Origin: an uncultured Clostridia bacterium | GTDB lineage: Bacteria; Bacillota; Clostridia; Christensenellales; CAG-917 | DNA: 12,156 bases | NCBI GenBank assembly: GCA_947589635.1 | Contig: CANQCC010000042.1 | Span: forward strand, 1 to 12,156 | Direction of reading: 5' to 3' | Shown: piece by piece, positions 1 to 6,700 of the stretch | Layout: every line of letters begins with the position of its first letter | How positions within the stretch are numbered: position 1 is the first letter of the stretch | Notes under the pieces: model-generated | What the model saw: only the letters and a program-made list of their open reading frames with translations | Told to the model about the DNA's origin: nothing | The model's database searches: none | Made by a program: the position numbers and the translations under genes

Positions 1-2
1 TT

Positions 3-77
3 GCGGGAGTGACTCAGTGGTAGAGTGTCACCTTGCCAAGGTGAAAGTCGCGGGTCCGAGTCCCGTCTCCCGCTCCA
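3..77 (+). tRNA. tRNA-Gly (anticodon GCC)
   Basis: A complete cloverleaf. The 7-bp acceptor stem pairs GCGGGAG (3-9) with CTCCCGC (67-73), followed by discriminator T and an encoded CCA (75-77). The anticodon stem TCACC/GGTGA closes the 7-nt loop TTGCCAA, which puts GCC at 35-37. The T-arm GCGGG/TTCGAG-type sequence is present as GCGGGTCCGAGTCCCGT. It is the first gene of a tRNA array whose promoter lies upstream of the window. The amino-acid assignment follows directly from the anticodon. Confidence 0.96.
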
Positions 78-118
78 TACGCGCTCGCGCCAAAGCAGCA
101 ATGCCGCCCGCGCGCTTC

Positions 119-193
119 GGCACCTTAGCCAAGTGGTAAGGCAAGGGTCTGCAAAACCCTCATGCTCCGGTCCAAATCCGGAAGGTGCCTCCA
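119..193 (+). tRNA. tRNA-Cys (anticodon GCA)
   Basis: A complete cloverleaf with acceptor stem GGCACCT (119-125) pairing with AGGTGCC (183-189), then discriminator T and an encoded CCA (191-193). The anticodon stem AGGGT (144-148)/ACCCT (156-160) closes loop CTGCAAA, giving anticodon GCA at 151-153. It lies 41 nt after tRNA-Gly with no terminator between them, so the two are probably processed from one transcript. The many Cys codons in the lipoprotein gene downstream are decoded by this tRNA, but I see no special link between them. Confidence 0.96.
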
Positions 194-194
194 A

Positions 195-221
195 AGAGGC
201 GGTACACAGCGTACCGCCTCT
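195..221 (+). other. perfect 11-bp hairpin in the tRNA spacer
   Basis: AGAGGCGGTAC (195-205) and GTACCGCCTCT (211-221) are exact inverted repeats around a 5-nt loop ACAGC. The hairpin begins two bases after the CCA of tRNA-Cys. No U-run follows on the + strand (the next bases are AAACTTAACC), nor is there one after it on the - strand, so it is not a standard intrinsic terminator. It could be an RNA-processing or 3'-end-protecting element, or an attenuating structure between tRNA-Cys and tRNA-Leu. The function is unknown. Confidence 0.6.
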
Positions 222-240
222 AAACTTAACCAAATTTGCA

Positions 241-305
241 AATATAATTTGCCGATGTGGCGGAACAGGCAGACGAATGAACGATGTTCATCCCGGCGTC
301 TGCCT
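241..305 (+). pseudogene. truncated duplicate of the tRNA-Leu 5' end
   Basis: Bases 241-275 repeat 316-350 with a single difference (C266 versus T341). The repeat covers 10 bases of upstream sequence and the first 25 bases of tRNA-Leu: acceptor 5' strand, D-arm and the start of the anticodon stem. After 275 the tRNA homology stops; there is no anticodon, T-arm or acceptor 3' strand. The following 9 bases of note, CGTCTGCCT (297-305), are the exact reverse complement of 267-275, so the remnant folds on itself. An inner pair ATGAAC (277-282)/GTTCAT (286-291) extends the fold. It cannot be a working tRNA. It is probably a duplication scar, possibly from template switching or from integration and excision at the tRNA. 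Confidence 0.8.
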
Positions 306-325
306 CAAAAAACTTAATATAATTT

Positions 326-412
326 GCCGATGTGGCGGAATAGGCAGACGCAAGGGACTTAAAATCCCTCGATGGCAACATCGTATCGGTTCGAGTCCGA
401 TCATCGGCACCA
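326..412 (+). tRNA. tRNA-Leu (anticodon UAA)
   Basis: A complete class II tRNA. Acceptor GCCGATG (326-332) pairs with CATCGGC (402-408), followed by discriminator A and an encoded CCA (410-412). The anticodon stem AGGGA (353-357)/TCCCT (365-369) closes loop CTTAAAA with anticodon TAA at 360-362. A long variable arm CGATG-GCAA-CATCG and T-arm ATCGG/CCGAT are present, as expected for leucine. Its 5' end and upstream 10 bases are duplicated at 241-275. It is the last gene of the array and is followed at once by a terminator. Confidence 0.97.
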
Positions 413-417
413 CTCCC

Positions 418-463
418 AACCTATCTTGAACCCACTTAATAGTGGGATAGGTTTGGACTTTTT
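418..463 (+). terminator. intrinsic terminator of the tRNA array
   Basis: A two-part stem pairs AACCTAT (418-424) with ATAGGTT (447-453) and, inside it, CCCACT (431-436) with AGTGGG (441-446) around a TAAT loop. A T-rich tract (459-463 and onwards) follows within six bases. It begins six bases after the CCA of tRNA-Leu, which is a normal place for the end of a tRNA transcript. Confidence 0.85.
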
Positions 464-479
464 ATTTTGACATAGGCAA

Positions 480-492
480 GGCATATTATGCC
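480..492. promoter_or_regulatory. 13-bp palindrome, possible operator
   Basis: GGCATA-T-TATGCC is an exact inverted repeat around one central T. The half-site GGCATAA recurs at 574-580, overlapping the -10 element of the promoter at 553-581. This arrangement would suit a dimeric repressor binding upstream and at the promoter, but two sites are too few to prove it. A perfect TTGACA (467-472) lies just upstream of the palindrome without a correctly spaced -10. Confidence 0.3.
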
Positions 493-552
493 GCGAAAAG
501 TTCTTGTTATAGACAAGCTCGCGCCTAAAAGACAAATGGACTTTCTGACCGC

Positions 553-581
553 TTGATTTTCATGTTGGTTTATGGCATAAT
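553..581 (+). promoter_or_regulatory. sigma70-type promoter for the 624-3372 gene group
   Basis: TTGATT (553-558) and CATAAT (576-581) are separated by 17 bases, each one mismatch from consensus. Transcription would start near 588, giving a short leader of about 35 nt before the ATG at 624. No other good promoter is visible before the genes at 1466 and 2875, so it may drive all three. Confidence 0.65.
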
Positions 582-623
582 CATAATACTGATAAACAGG
601 AATTTAGCGAGAACAAGTAAGTA

Positions 624-1349
624 ATGGAGTATAAGAATATTTTACAAGTCGATTGCCGCAAATCATTTCGTGAATGGCTCAGCGTTTATTCAGATCAAGA
701 GATAGAATGTTGGGTCAATGTAAAGCGCGGGAAGCCTGTTGACGACACCCACTTTTGGTATATTGACGCTGTGGAAGAGGCACTTTGCTATGGTTGGATA
801 GACAGCCTCGCGGGCGATTCTCAGGCGGCGAAGGACGTCGCGGAGGAGCAAAAGAAAGCCATCGACGACGATTGGGATACGACGGGCGGCCTGTCCTCGG
901 ACGACGCGCTAAGCCGCATGCTTGACAGCGCGCTGAATTCGGTCAAGCCCAAAATGGAGCGCGCGGTCCTGTTGTCTTTGGCGCCCTCGCTTGCCGCGGA
1001 CAAGTCCATCGACGACGTGAAGGGCAGCGAACTCGAGGGCCTCAAAAAGGCGAAAGAGGCATATGAAAACGCCTCCGAAGAGACGAAGCTCGCGCTTGAC
1101 GAGCAAGCCGTCCACGACGGATATGAAAACTTCCTTGCGAAGTTGGACGCGTACATTTTAAGGGCGCAGGAGCTTAACAAACTGAACCTCTGGTGGCTTA
1201 TAATTCTGCTTGCGGTGATGTTGGCGGCGGAGTGCGCGGCGATTATAGTTCTTGCGCTTAAGAAGGGCGACAAGAAAGACGATAACGTCGAAAAAGGCGA
1301 CAAGGAAACCAAAACGGACAATGCCGAGGACAACGGCGAAACTTCCTGA
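624..1349 (+). CDS. chimeric ORF: YdeI/OmdA-like N-terminus joined to surface-protein C-terminal anchor
   Basis: The 241-residue product falls into two unrelated parts. Residues 1 to about 59 resemble the YdeI/OmpD-associated family start: a WL motif, a Trp-Val strand (ECWVNV) and the family hallmark EEALCYGWIDS. After GWIDS (near base 806) that homology stops, although family members normally continue for another 100 or more residues. From there the base composition becomes clearly more GC-rich and the protein becomes an Ala/Asp/Lys/Glu-rich helical region, then a membrane segment of about 25 residues (188-212, starting LNLWWLIILL) and a charged Lys/Asp/Glu tail. That second half looks like the C-terminal end of a large wall-associated protein of the kind found in Clostridia. 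No strong ribosome binding site precedes the ATG. The joined product may not be functional. It is either a real deletion or recombination fusion or an assembly join. Confidence 0.6.
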   Translation: MEYKNILQVDCRKSFREWLSVYSDQEIECWVNVKRGKPVDDTHFWYIDAVEEALCYGWIDSLAGDSQAAKDVAEEQKKAIDDDWDTTGGLSSDDALSRMLDSALNSVKPKMERAVLLSLAPSLAADKSIDDVKGSELEGLKKAKEAYENASEETKLALDEQAVHDGYENFLAKLDAYILRAQELNKLNLWWLIILLAVMLAAECAAIIVLALKKGDKKDDNVEKGDKETKTDNAEDNGETS

Positions 1350-1452
1350 AAAGAAGCCCGAGGACGATAACGGCATAGATCCGGCAGACAAGACAGGCGA
1401 GGAAAAGAGGCAAAACTCGCTGAAAAACGCTTGAAAAACGTATTAAATTTAT

Positions 1453-1457
1453 GGAGG
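1453..1457 (+). promoter_or_regulatory. ribosome binding site fixing the start at 1466
   Basis: GGAGG lies 8 bases before the ATG at 1466. An earlier in-frame ATG at 1451 overlaps this Shine-Dalgarno sequence and has none of its own, so 1466 is the better start. Confidence 0.8.
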
Positions 1458-1465
1458 AAGAGGAT

Positions 1466-2836
1466 ATGAAAAGAAACGAAGGGCGCCGCTCCGAAACAAA
1501 TTCGGAGGGCAGAGCGCGCAGGAGCGCAAACAAGGCATACGTCAGCATTTTGCCCGCGATAATTCTGGGCGCGGCGGTGATCCCGTCCTCCGCGGTGATA
1601 GTATGCGCGGTGTTGGGCGCGCTTGTAGTGGCGGCGGGCGCAGCGATAGCCGCGATACTTATCGTCAAAAAGAAAAAGGGCAAGGCGCAAGTTGCAGATG
1701 TAAAGGCTCCCGTCGAGGCGCAACCTGCGGCGGAACAAGATAAGTCGGTGCAAGTCGCTACGCTTGAAGAGGGCAATTCCGCCATAGAAAAACAGCCAGA
1801 AGAGCCCATAGGCAGACAAGCCGAAGAGAAGGCGAGCGCGGAAGAGGCGCCTATTGAGGCGTCCGAAGAGAAGGCGCAGCCCGCCCTCGAAGACGAGACA
1901 AGCTACCTTTCGGGATTTGAGGAAACGGGCGACGTAAGCGGCAGGGCGTATGACGCCAAGCGGCATGCCTTTGTGTTTGTGCGCTACGATCGCAGCTACG
2001 CCTCAAGGCTTATTCAGGCGGACGAAAAGACAAAGAACTATTATGACGAGATAAAGGCAGAACTTCTGGCATATAAGGGCGTCAAAAACCGCATAAGCTG
2101 GAGGCATGAAAACTTCCGCATAGGCCGCGAGAGAGTGGCAAAATTGCAATTCAGAGGCAAAAAACTTTGCCTGTATTTGCCTCTCGACCCCAACGATTAC
2201 GCGGACAGCAAGTATAAGATCGAGGACTTCGGCGACGTCGTAAAAAACAAGGACGTGCCGCTTGCCTACCTCATCAAGAACGATCTGCGTTCGCGCTACG
2301 CGAAGGAGCTTATCGCGATATCCATGGCGCGTTACGGGGCTCAAAAACAAGAAAGGCAGGCGGAAAATTATTCAAAAGATTATCCCTACGATACGCTTGA
2401 GAACCTCATCGAGCGCAAACTTATCAAGGTCATCATGGGCGAGCAGGAGGCAGCCGAGGCCGCTGCGGACAACGATACGCCGCTGAAGGCCGCCGAGGTC
2501 GTGCGCGAGGTCAAGGCGGAAAGCGTCAAAAAGATGATATCCGACGAGCGCGCCTCCCATCTCATCGAGGAGAGCGTGCGCATTGCCGACCGCACTCGCA
2601 CGGGCTTTGTAAACGTGGACGTACTCGGCCGCAACTTCGGCGCGGGGGAGAGGGTGACCCTCGACGAGATGAAAAAGCGCATAAAAGGCTTTGACAAGCG
2701 CATGACCTATGTAAAAGTGCTCGCGCGCGGCGTGCTGGACAAGCCTCTTGTCGTGGAGGGCGACGACTTTTCAATCGACGCGGCGAAGATGATATTGCTT
2801 ACGGGCGGGAAGGTCATACGCACAAAACGCAGATAA
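1466..2836 (+). CDS. membrane-anchored protein with uL15-like C-terminal domain
   Basis: The product has 456 residues from the ATG at 1466. A short basic N-terminus (RARR) is followed by a long hydrophobic stretch at about 25-67, enough for one long or two short membrane segments, ending in KKKK. Next comes an acidic, Ala/Glu/Pro-rich linker to about 160. A mixed-charge domain at about 162-291 (with YDRSYASRLIQ, YKGVKNRISW and LYLPLDPNDY) resembles a domain I have seen in uncharacterised Clostridia proteins. The last ~78 residues (from about 379) resemble the C-terminal half of ribosomal protein uL15: VNVDVLGRNFGAGERVT, then YVKVLARGVLDKPLVVEG and a final LLTGGKV. The basic, Gly-rich N-terminal arm of true L15 is absent, so it is not the ribosomal protein. 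The domain likely lies in the cytoplasm or at the membrane face. The role is unknown; binding of RNA or another nucleic acid is conceivable but unproven. Confidence 0.8.
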   Translation: MKRNEGRRSETNSEGRARRSANKAYVSILPAIILGAAVIPSSAVIVCAVLGALVVAAGAAIAAILIVKKKKGKAQVADVKAPVEAQPAAEQDKSVQVATLEEGNSAIEKQPEEPIGRQAEEKASAEEAPIEASEEKAQPALEDETSYLSGFEETGDVSGRAYDAKRHAFVFVRYDRSYASRLIQADEKTKNYYDEIKAELLAYKGVKNRISWRHENFRIGRERVAKLQFRGKKLCLYLPLDPNDYADSKYKIEDFGDVVKNKDVPLAYLIKNDLRSRYAKELIAISMARYGAQKQERQAENYSKDYPYDTLENLIERKLIKVIMGEQEAAEAAADNDTPLKAAEVVREVKAESVKKMISDERASHLIEESVRIADRTRTGFVNVDVLGRNFGAGERVTLDEMKKRIKGFDKRMTYVKVLARGVLDKPLVVEGDDFSIDAAKMILLTGGKVIRTKRR

Positions 2837-2874
2837 AACGCTCGATTAGAATATCGAAATATAGGTAAATAGAT

Positions 2875-3372
2875 ATGCAAAGCAAGGATTTTTTCTACGG
2901 CATGGACAAGGATACCTACTCGCGCTTTTTTGCGCCCGTGATAGCCTTCAAGTGCAAGCATAAACTTGAGCATATGGGCGCGGTTTTGCTTGCGACGGAG
3001 CATTTCCCCGCCGTGCGCGACAGGTTTATGAGGCAGGGGACGGACGCGGCGCTTTTTGAGGAAGAGGAGCGCGACTTGGTTGCGCGCTATGACGAGATAT
3101 GCCTAAAAATCATGCCTCGGCTTGACAAAACGTTTGAACGAGTTGTCGGCGACGTGCAGCAAAAGGGCGACTTTATTGCTTTGATATGCGCGAACTTGGC
3201 AAATGTAGAAGGGATCTTCAATGCGGACGACGACGCGATATCCGCCGCTTATGCGCGCTGCGAGGGCAAGTCCCGCATAGAGTGCGCCGCCATATTTGAA
3301 GAGGCTATGGGGCTTGACGCGGGCGTCTTGTCCTTCGCCGCCGACGAGGCGTACAAAAATTTGTTTGACTAA
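2875..3372 (+). CDS. hypothetical protein, 165 aa, predicted helical
   Basis: I do not recognise this protein. It has no signal peptide and no membrane segment, is rich in Ala, Asp, Glu and Phe, and reads as mostly helical. It contains several Cys residues but no CxxC pair. It begins 38 bases after the uL15-like gene with no terminator or promoter between them, and a strong terminator follows, so it most likely forms the last gene of that transcript. The ribosome binding site before ATG 2875 is weak (AGG in ATAGGTAAATAG). Codon use matches its neighbour, which supports a real gene. A cytoplasmic partner for the membrane protein upstream is a reasonable guess from position only. Confidence 0.75.
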   Translation: MQSKDFFYGMDKDTYSRFFAPVIAFKCKHKLEHMGAVLLATEHFPAVRDRFMRQGTDAALFEEEERDLVARYDEICLKIMPRLDKTFERVVGDVQQKGDFIALICANLANVEGIFNADDDAISAAYARCEGKSRIECAAIFEEAMGLDAGVLSFAADEAYKNLFD

Positions 3373-3517
3373 GGATATCTCGCAAGAAGGCAATCAAGCA
3401 TATGAGGCAATCGTTAAATAATGTAATCTCGCAAGTAATAAAATCGCGCAAATGAAGCGATCGCGATAATAAGATGATTGCATAAAACAGCATTCTGATG
3501 GGACAAATCAGTCCTTT

Positions 3518-3545
3518 GCGCCGGGGGGAGACCCCGGCGCTTTTT
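3518..3545 (+). terminator. strong intrinsic terminator after the 1466-3372 genes
   Basis: A perfect 9-bp GC-rich stem pairs GCGCCGGGG (3518-3526) with CCCCGGCGC (3532-3540) around a GGAGA loop, followed directly by TTTTT (3541-3545). It separates the upstream genes from the lipoprotein gene, which therefore needs its own promoter. Confidence 0.93.
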
Positions 3546-3606
3546 CTTATAAAAATTCGTCGCAAAAATTTTTTATTAAAAATTTTTACAATGTGGACAA
3601 AAACCT

Positions 3607-3637
3607 TTGACAAATATGTACGGGGGGGGGGTATAAT
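3607..3637 (+). promoter_or_regulatory. consensus promoter with G10 spacer, possibly phase-variable
   Basis: A perfect TTGACA (3607-3612) and a perfect TATAAT (3632-3637) are separated by 19 bases, of which ten (3622-3631) are consecutive G. The optimum spacing is 17, so the present length would be sub-optimal and loss of two G would make it ideal. Slipped-strand changes in such homopolymeric spacers switch surface-protein genes such as porA and opc in Neisseria. An AT-rich block with A-tracts lies just upstream. Transcription would start near 3644, giving an ~85-nt leader. Confidence 0.78.
3622..3631 (+). repeat. homopolymeric G10 tract
   Basis: Ten consecutive G lie between the -35 and -10 elements. 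In an otherwise AT-rich region (3546-3660), an uninterrupted G10 is unlikely by chance. Its exact length may be uncertain because homopolymers are prone to both biological slippage and sequencing error. Confidence 0.9.
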
Positions 3638-3690
3638 TTATTTTGTATAAGTATATTTGCGCGTTTATGCATATATAGATAACGTGATTT

Positions 3691-3718
3691 TTCGAAAACG
3701 CGTTCGAAAATTCGAAAA
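3691..3718 (+). repeat. three copies of TTCGAAAA in the leader
   Basis: TTCGAAAA occurs at 3691-3698, 3703-3710 and 3711-3718, between the predicted transcription start and the ribosome binding site. Each copy holds the palindrome TTCGAA, and ACGCGT lies between the first two. The last copy merges into the Shine-Dalgarno region, so a bound protein or RNA structure here could affect translation. The function is not known. Confidence 0.5.
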
Positions 3719-3722
3719 GAGG
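3715..3722 (+). promoter_or_regulatory. ribosome binding site fixing the start at 3729
   Basis: AAAAGAGG ends 6 bases before ATG 3729, and translation from there begins directly with a lipoprotein signal peptide. The reading frame stays open upstream to an ATG at 3657, but that start has no ribosome binding site and would put 24 charged residues before the signal peptide. Confidence 0.8.
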
Positions 3723-3728
3723 ATAGTT

Positions 3729-6700
3729 ATGAAAAGAAAAAGCATCTTTTTCATGTTGATCTCGGTGGTCATAGTCGTGGCGGCGCTTGCCGTCGCGCTT
3801 ACCGCTTGCGGCGAGAAGAAGGACGGCTCCATCTGCAGTCACTCGCAGAAGACCTACGTCGGGGAAGTGACTCCCGCCACATGCACGACGCAGGGCGTCG
3901 CAAAGTACAAGTGCGGCGTTTGCGGCGAGGAAGTCGAGGTCAAGACGGATATCGTCCCGACCGCGCACGTCTGGGACGAGGCGCACGAGATCCGCGAAGA
4001 GCATTGCGACGCGCCCGGCACGCTTACGCACACCTGCCTGAACTGCGGCAAGACGGAGACCGTTACGATATCTTCCTACGGCCACAGGTACGTGAGGTCG
4101 GAGGTCATCCCCATCACGTGCGAGCAGCAGGCGGAATATTATTACGAATGCGAGATATGCCACGACCATTATACGGAATATATCCCTCCCAAGGGGCACA
4201 CCGCGGGCGAGTGGCAGGCCGCGGATAACGGCGCGCCCACCTGCACACAGATAGGCACCGAAGTGAAAAAGTGCGTCGATTGCAACAAAGTTGTCGAGAC
4301 TCGCCGCCAAAACGCCTACGGTCATGTGCCTATGACGCCCGTCGAGACAAAGAAAGCCACTTGCGAGGAACACGGCGAACTTACCACCTTCTGCGAGAGG
4401 TGCGGGGAAGTTATCGAAAAGAAAAACACGCCTTTTGCGGACCATATTCGCGTCCCCATCGGCAAATACATAGAGCCCACTTGCACCAGCCTCGGCAAAT
4501 CCGCCGGCGAGATGTGCAGCGTTTGCCTGACCGTCTTCGAAAGACAGGAAGACATCCCCATGAGGGATCATAACTACGAACGCGGCGTCTGCGTCGATTG
4601 CGAAGCCGAAAAGGAGTGCCGCGCCACGTTTATGGCGGCGGGCGAGCAGGTTGGACGTCCTATATTTTTCACGGTCAGCACGGCGGATACCGTCAAGCAA
4701 CAGGAGCCTTCCGTGCCCTATAAACCCGGCCGCAGAAACGGCAGATGGGAAGATTATACTCCGCTTTACGACGACATAGTCATCAACGCCATCTACGAGC
4801 TTATCGGCTATCACATCGACTATAAACTTGAATGCGAAGATTATGACGGCGGCAGCAGCGTGAAGAACAAAAACGCGACTTCGTATACGGCAGAAGAGGT
4901 CGTGACCCTAAAAGACCTCGAACTTCCCGGCTACAGGTTCGAGGGCTGGTTTGACGAATCGGGTCAGAAGGTCGAGGTGATCGACCCCACCGTCCCGGGA
5001 TTTGTGTTTAAGAACATCACGCTCACCGCAAAATGGGAATATGCAAACTACTCCATAGACTATGTGGACATCGACGGCTTTGACAGCGCCTCCTACAAGA
5101 AGACGTACACCAAGGATTCTCCCACATTCGATCTGCCCACTCTCAGCAAAAACGGCTATATTTTCAAGGGCTGGAGAAACGGCGACGAACAGGACGTGCT
5201 TACCAAGATAGTCGTCGGCTCCTATGGGGATCTTACGCTTTCGCCCGTCTTCGAAACGATAGTGTACGACATAACCTACGTGGACGATCACGGCGCGGAA
5301 AATCCCAACCCGAAGACGTACACGGTGGAAACCGCCACGATAGTGCTTAAGGCGCTTGAGAAGGCGGGATATAAATTTACGGGCTGGACGTCAAACGGCG
5401 TGAAAAAGGACAGCATAGCGTTCGGCTCTTACGGCGAGCTTACCCTCACCGCGACCTGGGAGAGGGAAGAGTATACCATCACATATCAGAATATCGACGA
5501 AAAATATACGCGCGACTTCCCGCAGAGCTACAATGTGGAGTCCGAGGCGATAGAGCTTCCCTCCGTCTCCATCCCCGGCTGCGAGTTTGACGGCTGGCTG
5601 CTTGACGGTGCAAAGGTCACGCACATAAGGGCGGGTTCGCACGGCAACGTAGTGCTTGTCGCAAAGTTCATCCCGTACAAATACACCGTGAAACTTGACG
5701 CAAACGGCGGCGTGCTTCACAACTCCACGCAGGAAGTTTCCTATGACGAGAGATATACCCTCGAAGTGCCCGTCAGGGTCGGATATGAATTCCTCGGCTG
5801 GTTCGCGGGAAGGGACGGCGGCGCAAAGCAGCTTACCGACGCAAACGGCGAAAGCCTCGACCCCTTCAAGTGGACGGATATTGTTACTTTCTCCGCGCAG
5901 TGGAAGATCCGCACATATACCGTGACCTTCGCGACGGGTTCGGGCGGCAGCAGAGTGGAAGACAAAAAGTTTGAATACAACTCGCCGTTTGTGCCTCCCG
6001 CGGAGCCTACAAGAAGCAACTATTTCTTTGCGGGCTGGTACGACGGGGATGTAGAATATACGACTTCGACGCTAATTACAAGCGACGTCACTCTGACCGC
6101 AAAATGGGTGGACAGCATAGCGATAAGCGATATAACAGGGCTTAAGGCGATCGCCTCCGCCCCCGACAAGAACTATCACCTTACAAACGATATCGACCTC
6201 CGCGGCGATGTCTGGACCCCGATACCGGAATTTTCGGGCACGCTCAACGGCCGCGGGTTCAGGATATACAACTTCTCGCTGAGTTCGACGGAGCCCGGCG
6301 AAAACTTCGGTTTCTTTGCTGTCAACAACGGAACGTTGAAAGATCTTACGATCGCCAACTTCACAATCAACGTCTCCCTTGACGCGGGCAATATAAATAT
6401 GGGCGGCTTCGTGGGCAAAAACGGAGCGAACGGCGTCATTCAGAATATAATTTCAAAGAGCGACGCTCAAACCACCACGATGGTCTTCAACTGCATCCAG
6501 AATGGAGGGTCTCCTCAGACCTGCGCCGGCGGACTTGTGGGCAGAAACGAGGGCAAAGTGCTGTTCTGCACTCAGGAGATGGACATCAAATATACGGTAG
6601 GCGATACCGATCGTAAGGAAACGCGCACATATCAGTCTGCACATTTGGGCAATCTGATCGGATATAACGCCGGCGAGATCGCAAATTGCAGCGTGGAAGG

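Larger units (their letters stand above)
3373..3728 (+). other. 356-base intergenic region before the giant lipoprotein gene
   Basis: From left to right it holds: a stretch of short imperfect repeats (ATCTCGCAAG at 3377-3386 and 3426-3435; AGGCAATC at 3388-3395 and 3405-3412); a small hairpin CTGAT (3495-3499)/ATCAG (3507-3511); a strong terminator (3518-3545); an AT-rich block with A-tracts at 3551-3555, 3564-3568, 3578-3582 and 3599-3603, which could bend DNA or act as an UP element; a promoter with a poly-G spacer (3607-3637); and a leader with three TTCGAAAA copies (3691-3718). I see no gene in it. Confidence 0.8.

Noticed and set aside
243..323. TATAAT at 243-248 and 318-323 as tRNA promoters
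   Set aside because: Neither has a -35 element at a proper distance, and both lie two bases before the tRNA 5' end. They are part of the duplicated upstream sequence.
25..429. 134-codon + strand open frame over the tRNA array
   Set aside because: It overlaps three intact tRNAs and a tRNA fragment, and its composition follows the tRNA sequence. It is not a gene.
467..489. TTGACA (467-472) with TATTAT (484-489) as a promoter
   Set aside because: The spacing is only 11 bases, too short for a sigma70-type promoter, and the TATTAT belongs to the palindrome.
488..556. 22-codon mini-ORF (MPRKVLVIDKLAPKRQ...)
   Set aside because: It has an AAGG sequence seven bases upstream, but it is very short, unrecognised and overlaps the palindrome and the -35 element of the next promoter. 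Not enough support to call a gene.
1451..1465. Earlier in-frame start for the uL15-like protein
   Set aside because: This ATG overlaps the GGAGG that serves the ATG at 1466 and has no binding site of its own.
821..1966. Long - strand open frame opposite the chimeric ORF and the uL15-like gene
   Set aside because: It spans two + strand genes and their gap. Its protein is low-complexity Arg/Leu/Phe/Ser, typical of an antisense shadow.
3457..3464. GCGATCGC octamer
   Set aside because: It equals the HIP1 motif of cyanobacteria, but a single copy in this context is most likely chance.
3657..3728. Earlier in-frame start for the giant lipoprotein
   Set aside because: No ribosome binding site, and it would place 24 charged residues before the signal peptide. 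ATG 3729 has AAAAGAGG six bases upstream.
3576..4814. 412-codon - strand open frame covering the lipoprotein start and promoter
   Set aside because: It runs antisense through the promoter, leader and signal peptide. The + strand frame has a ribosome binding site, lipobox and clear repeats.
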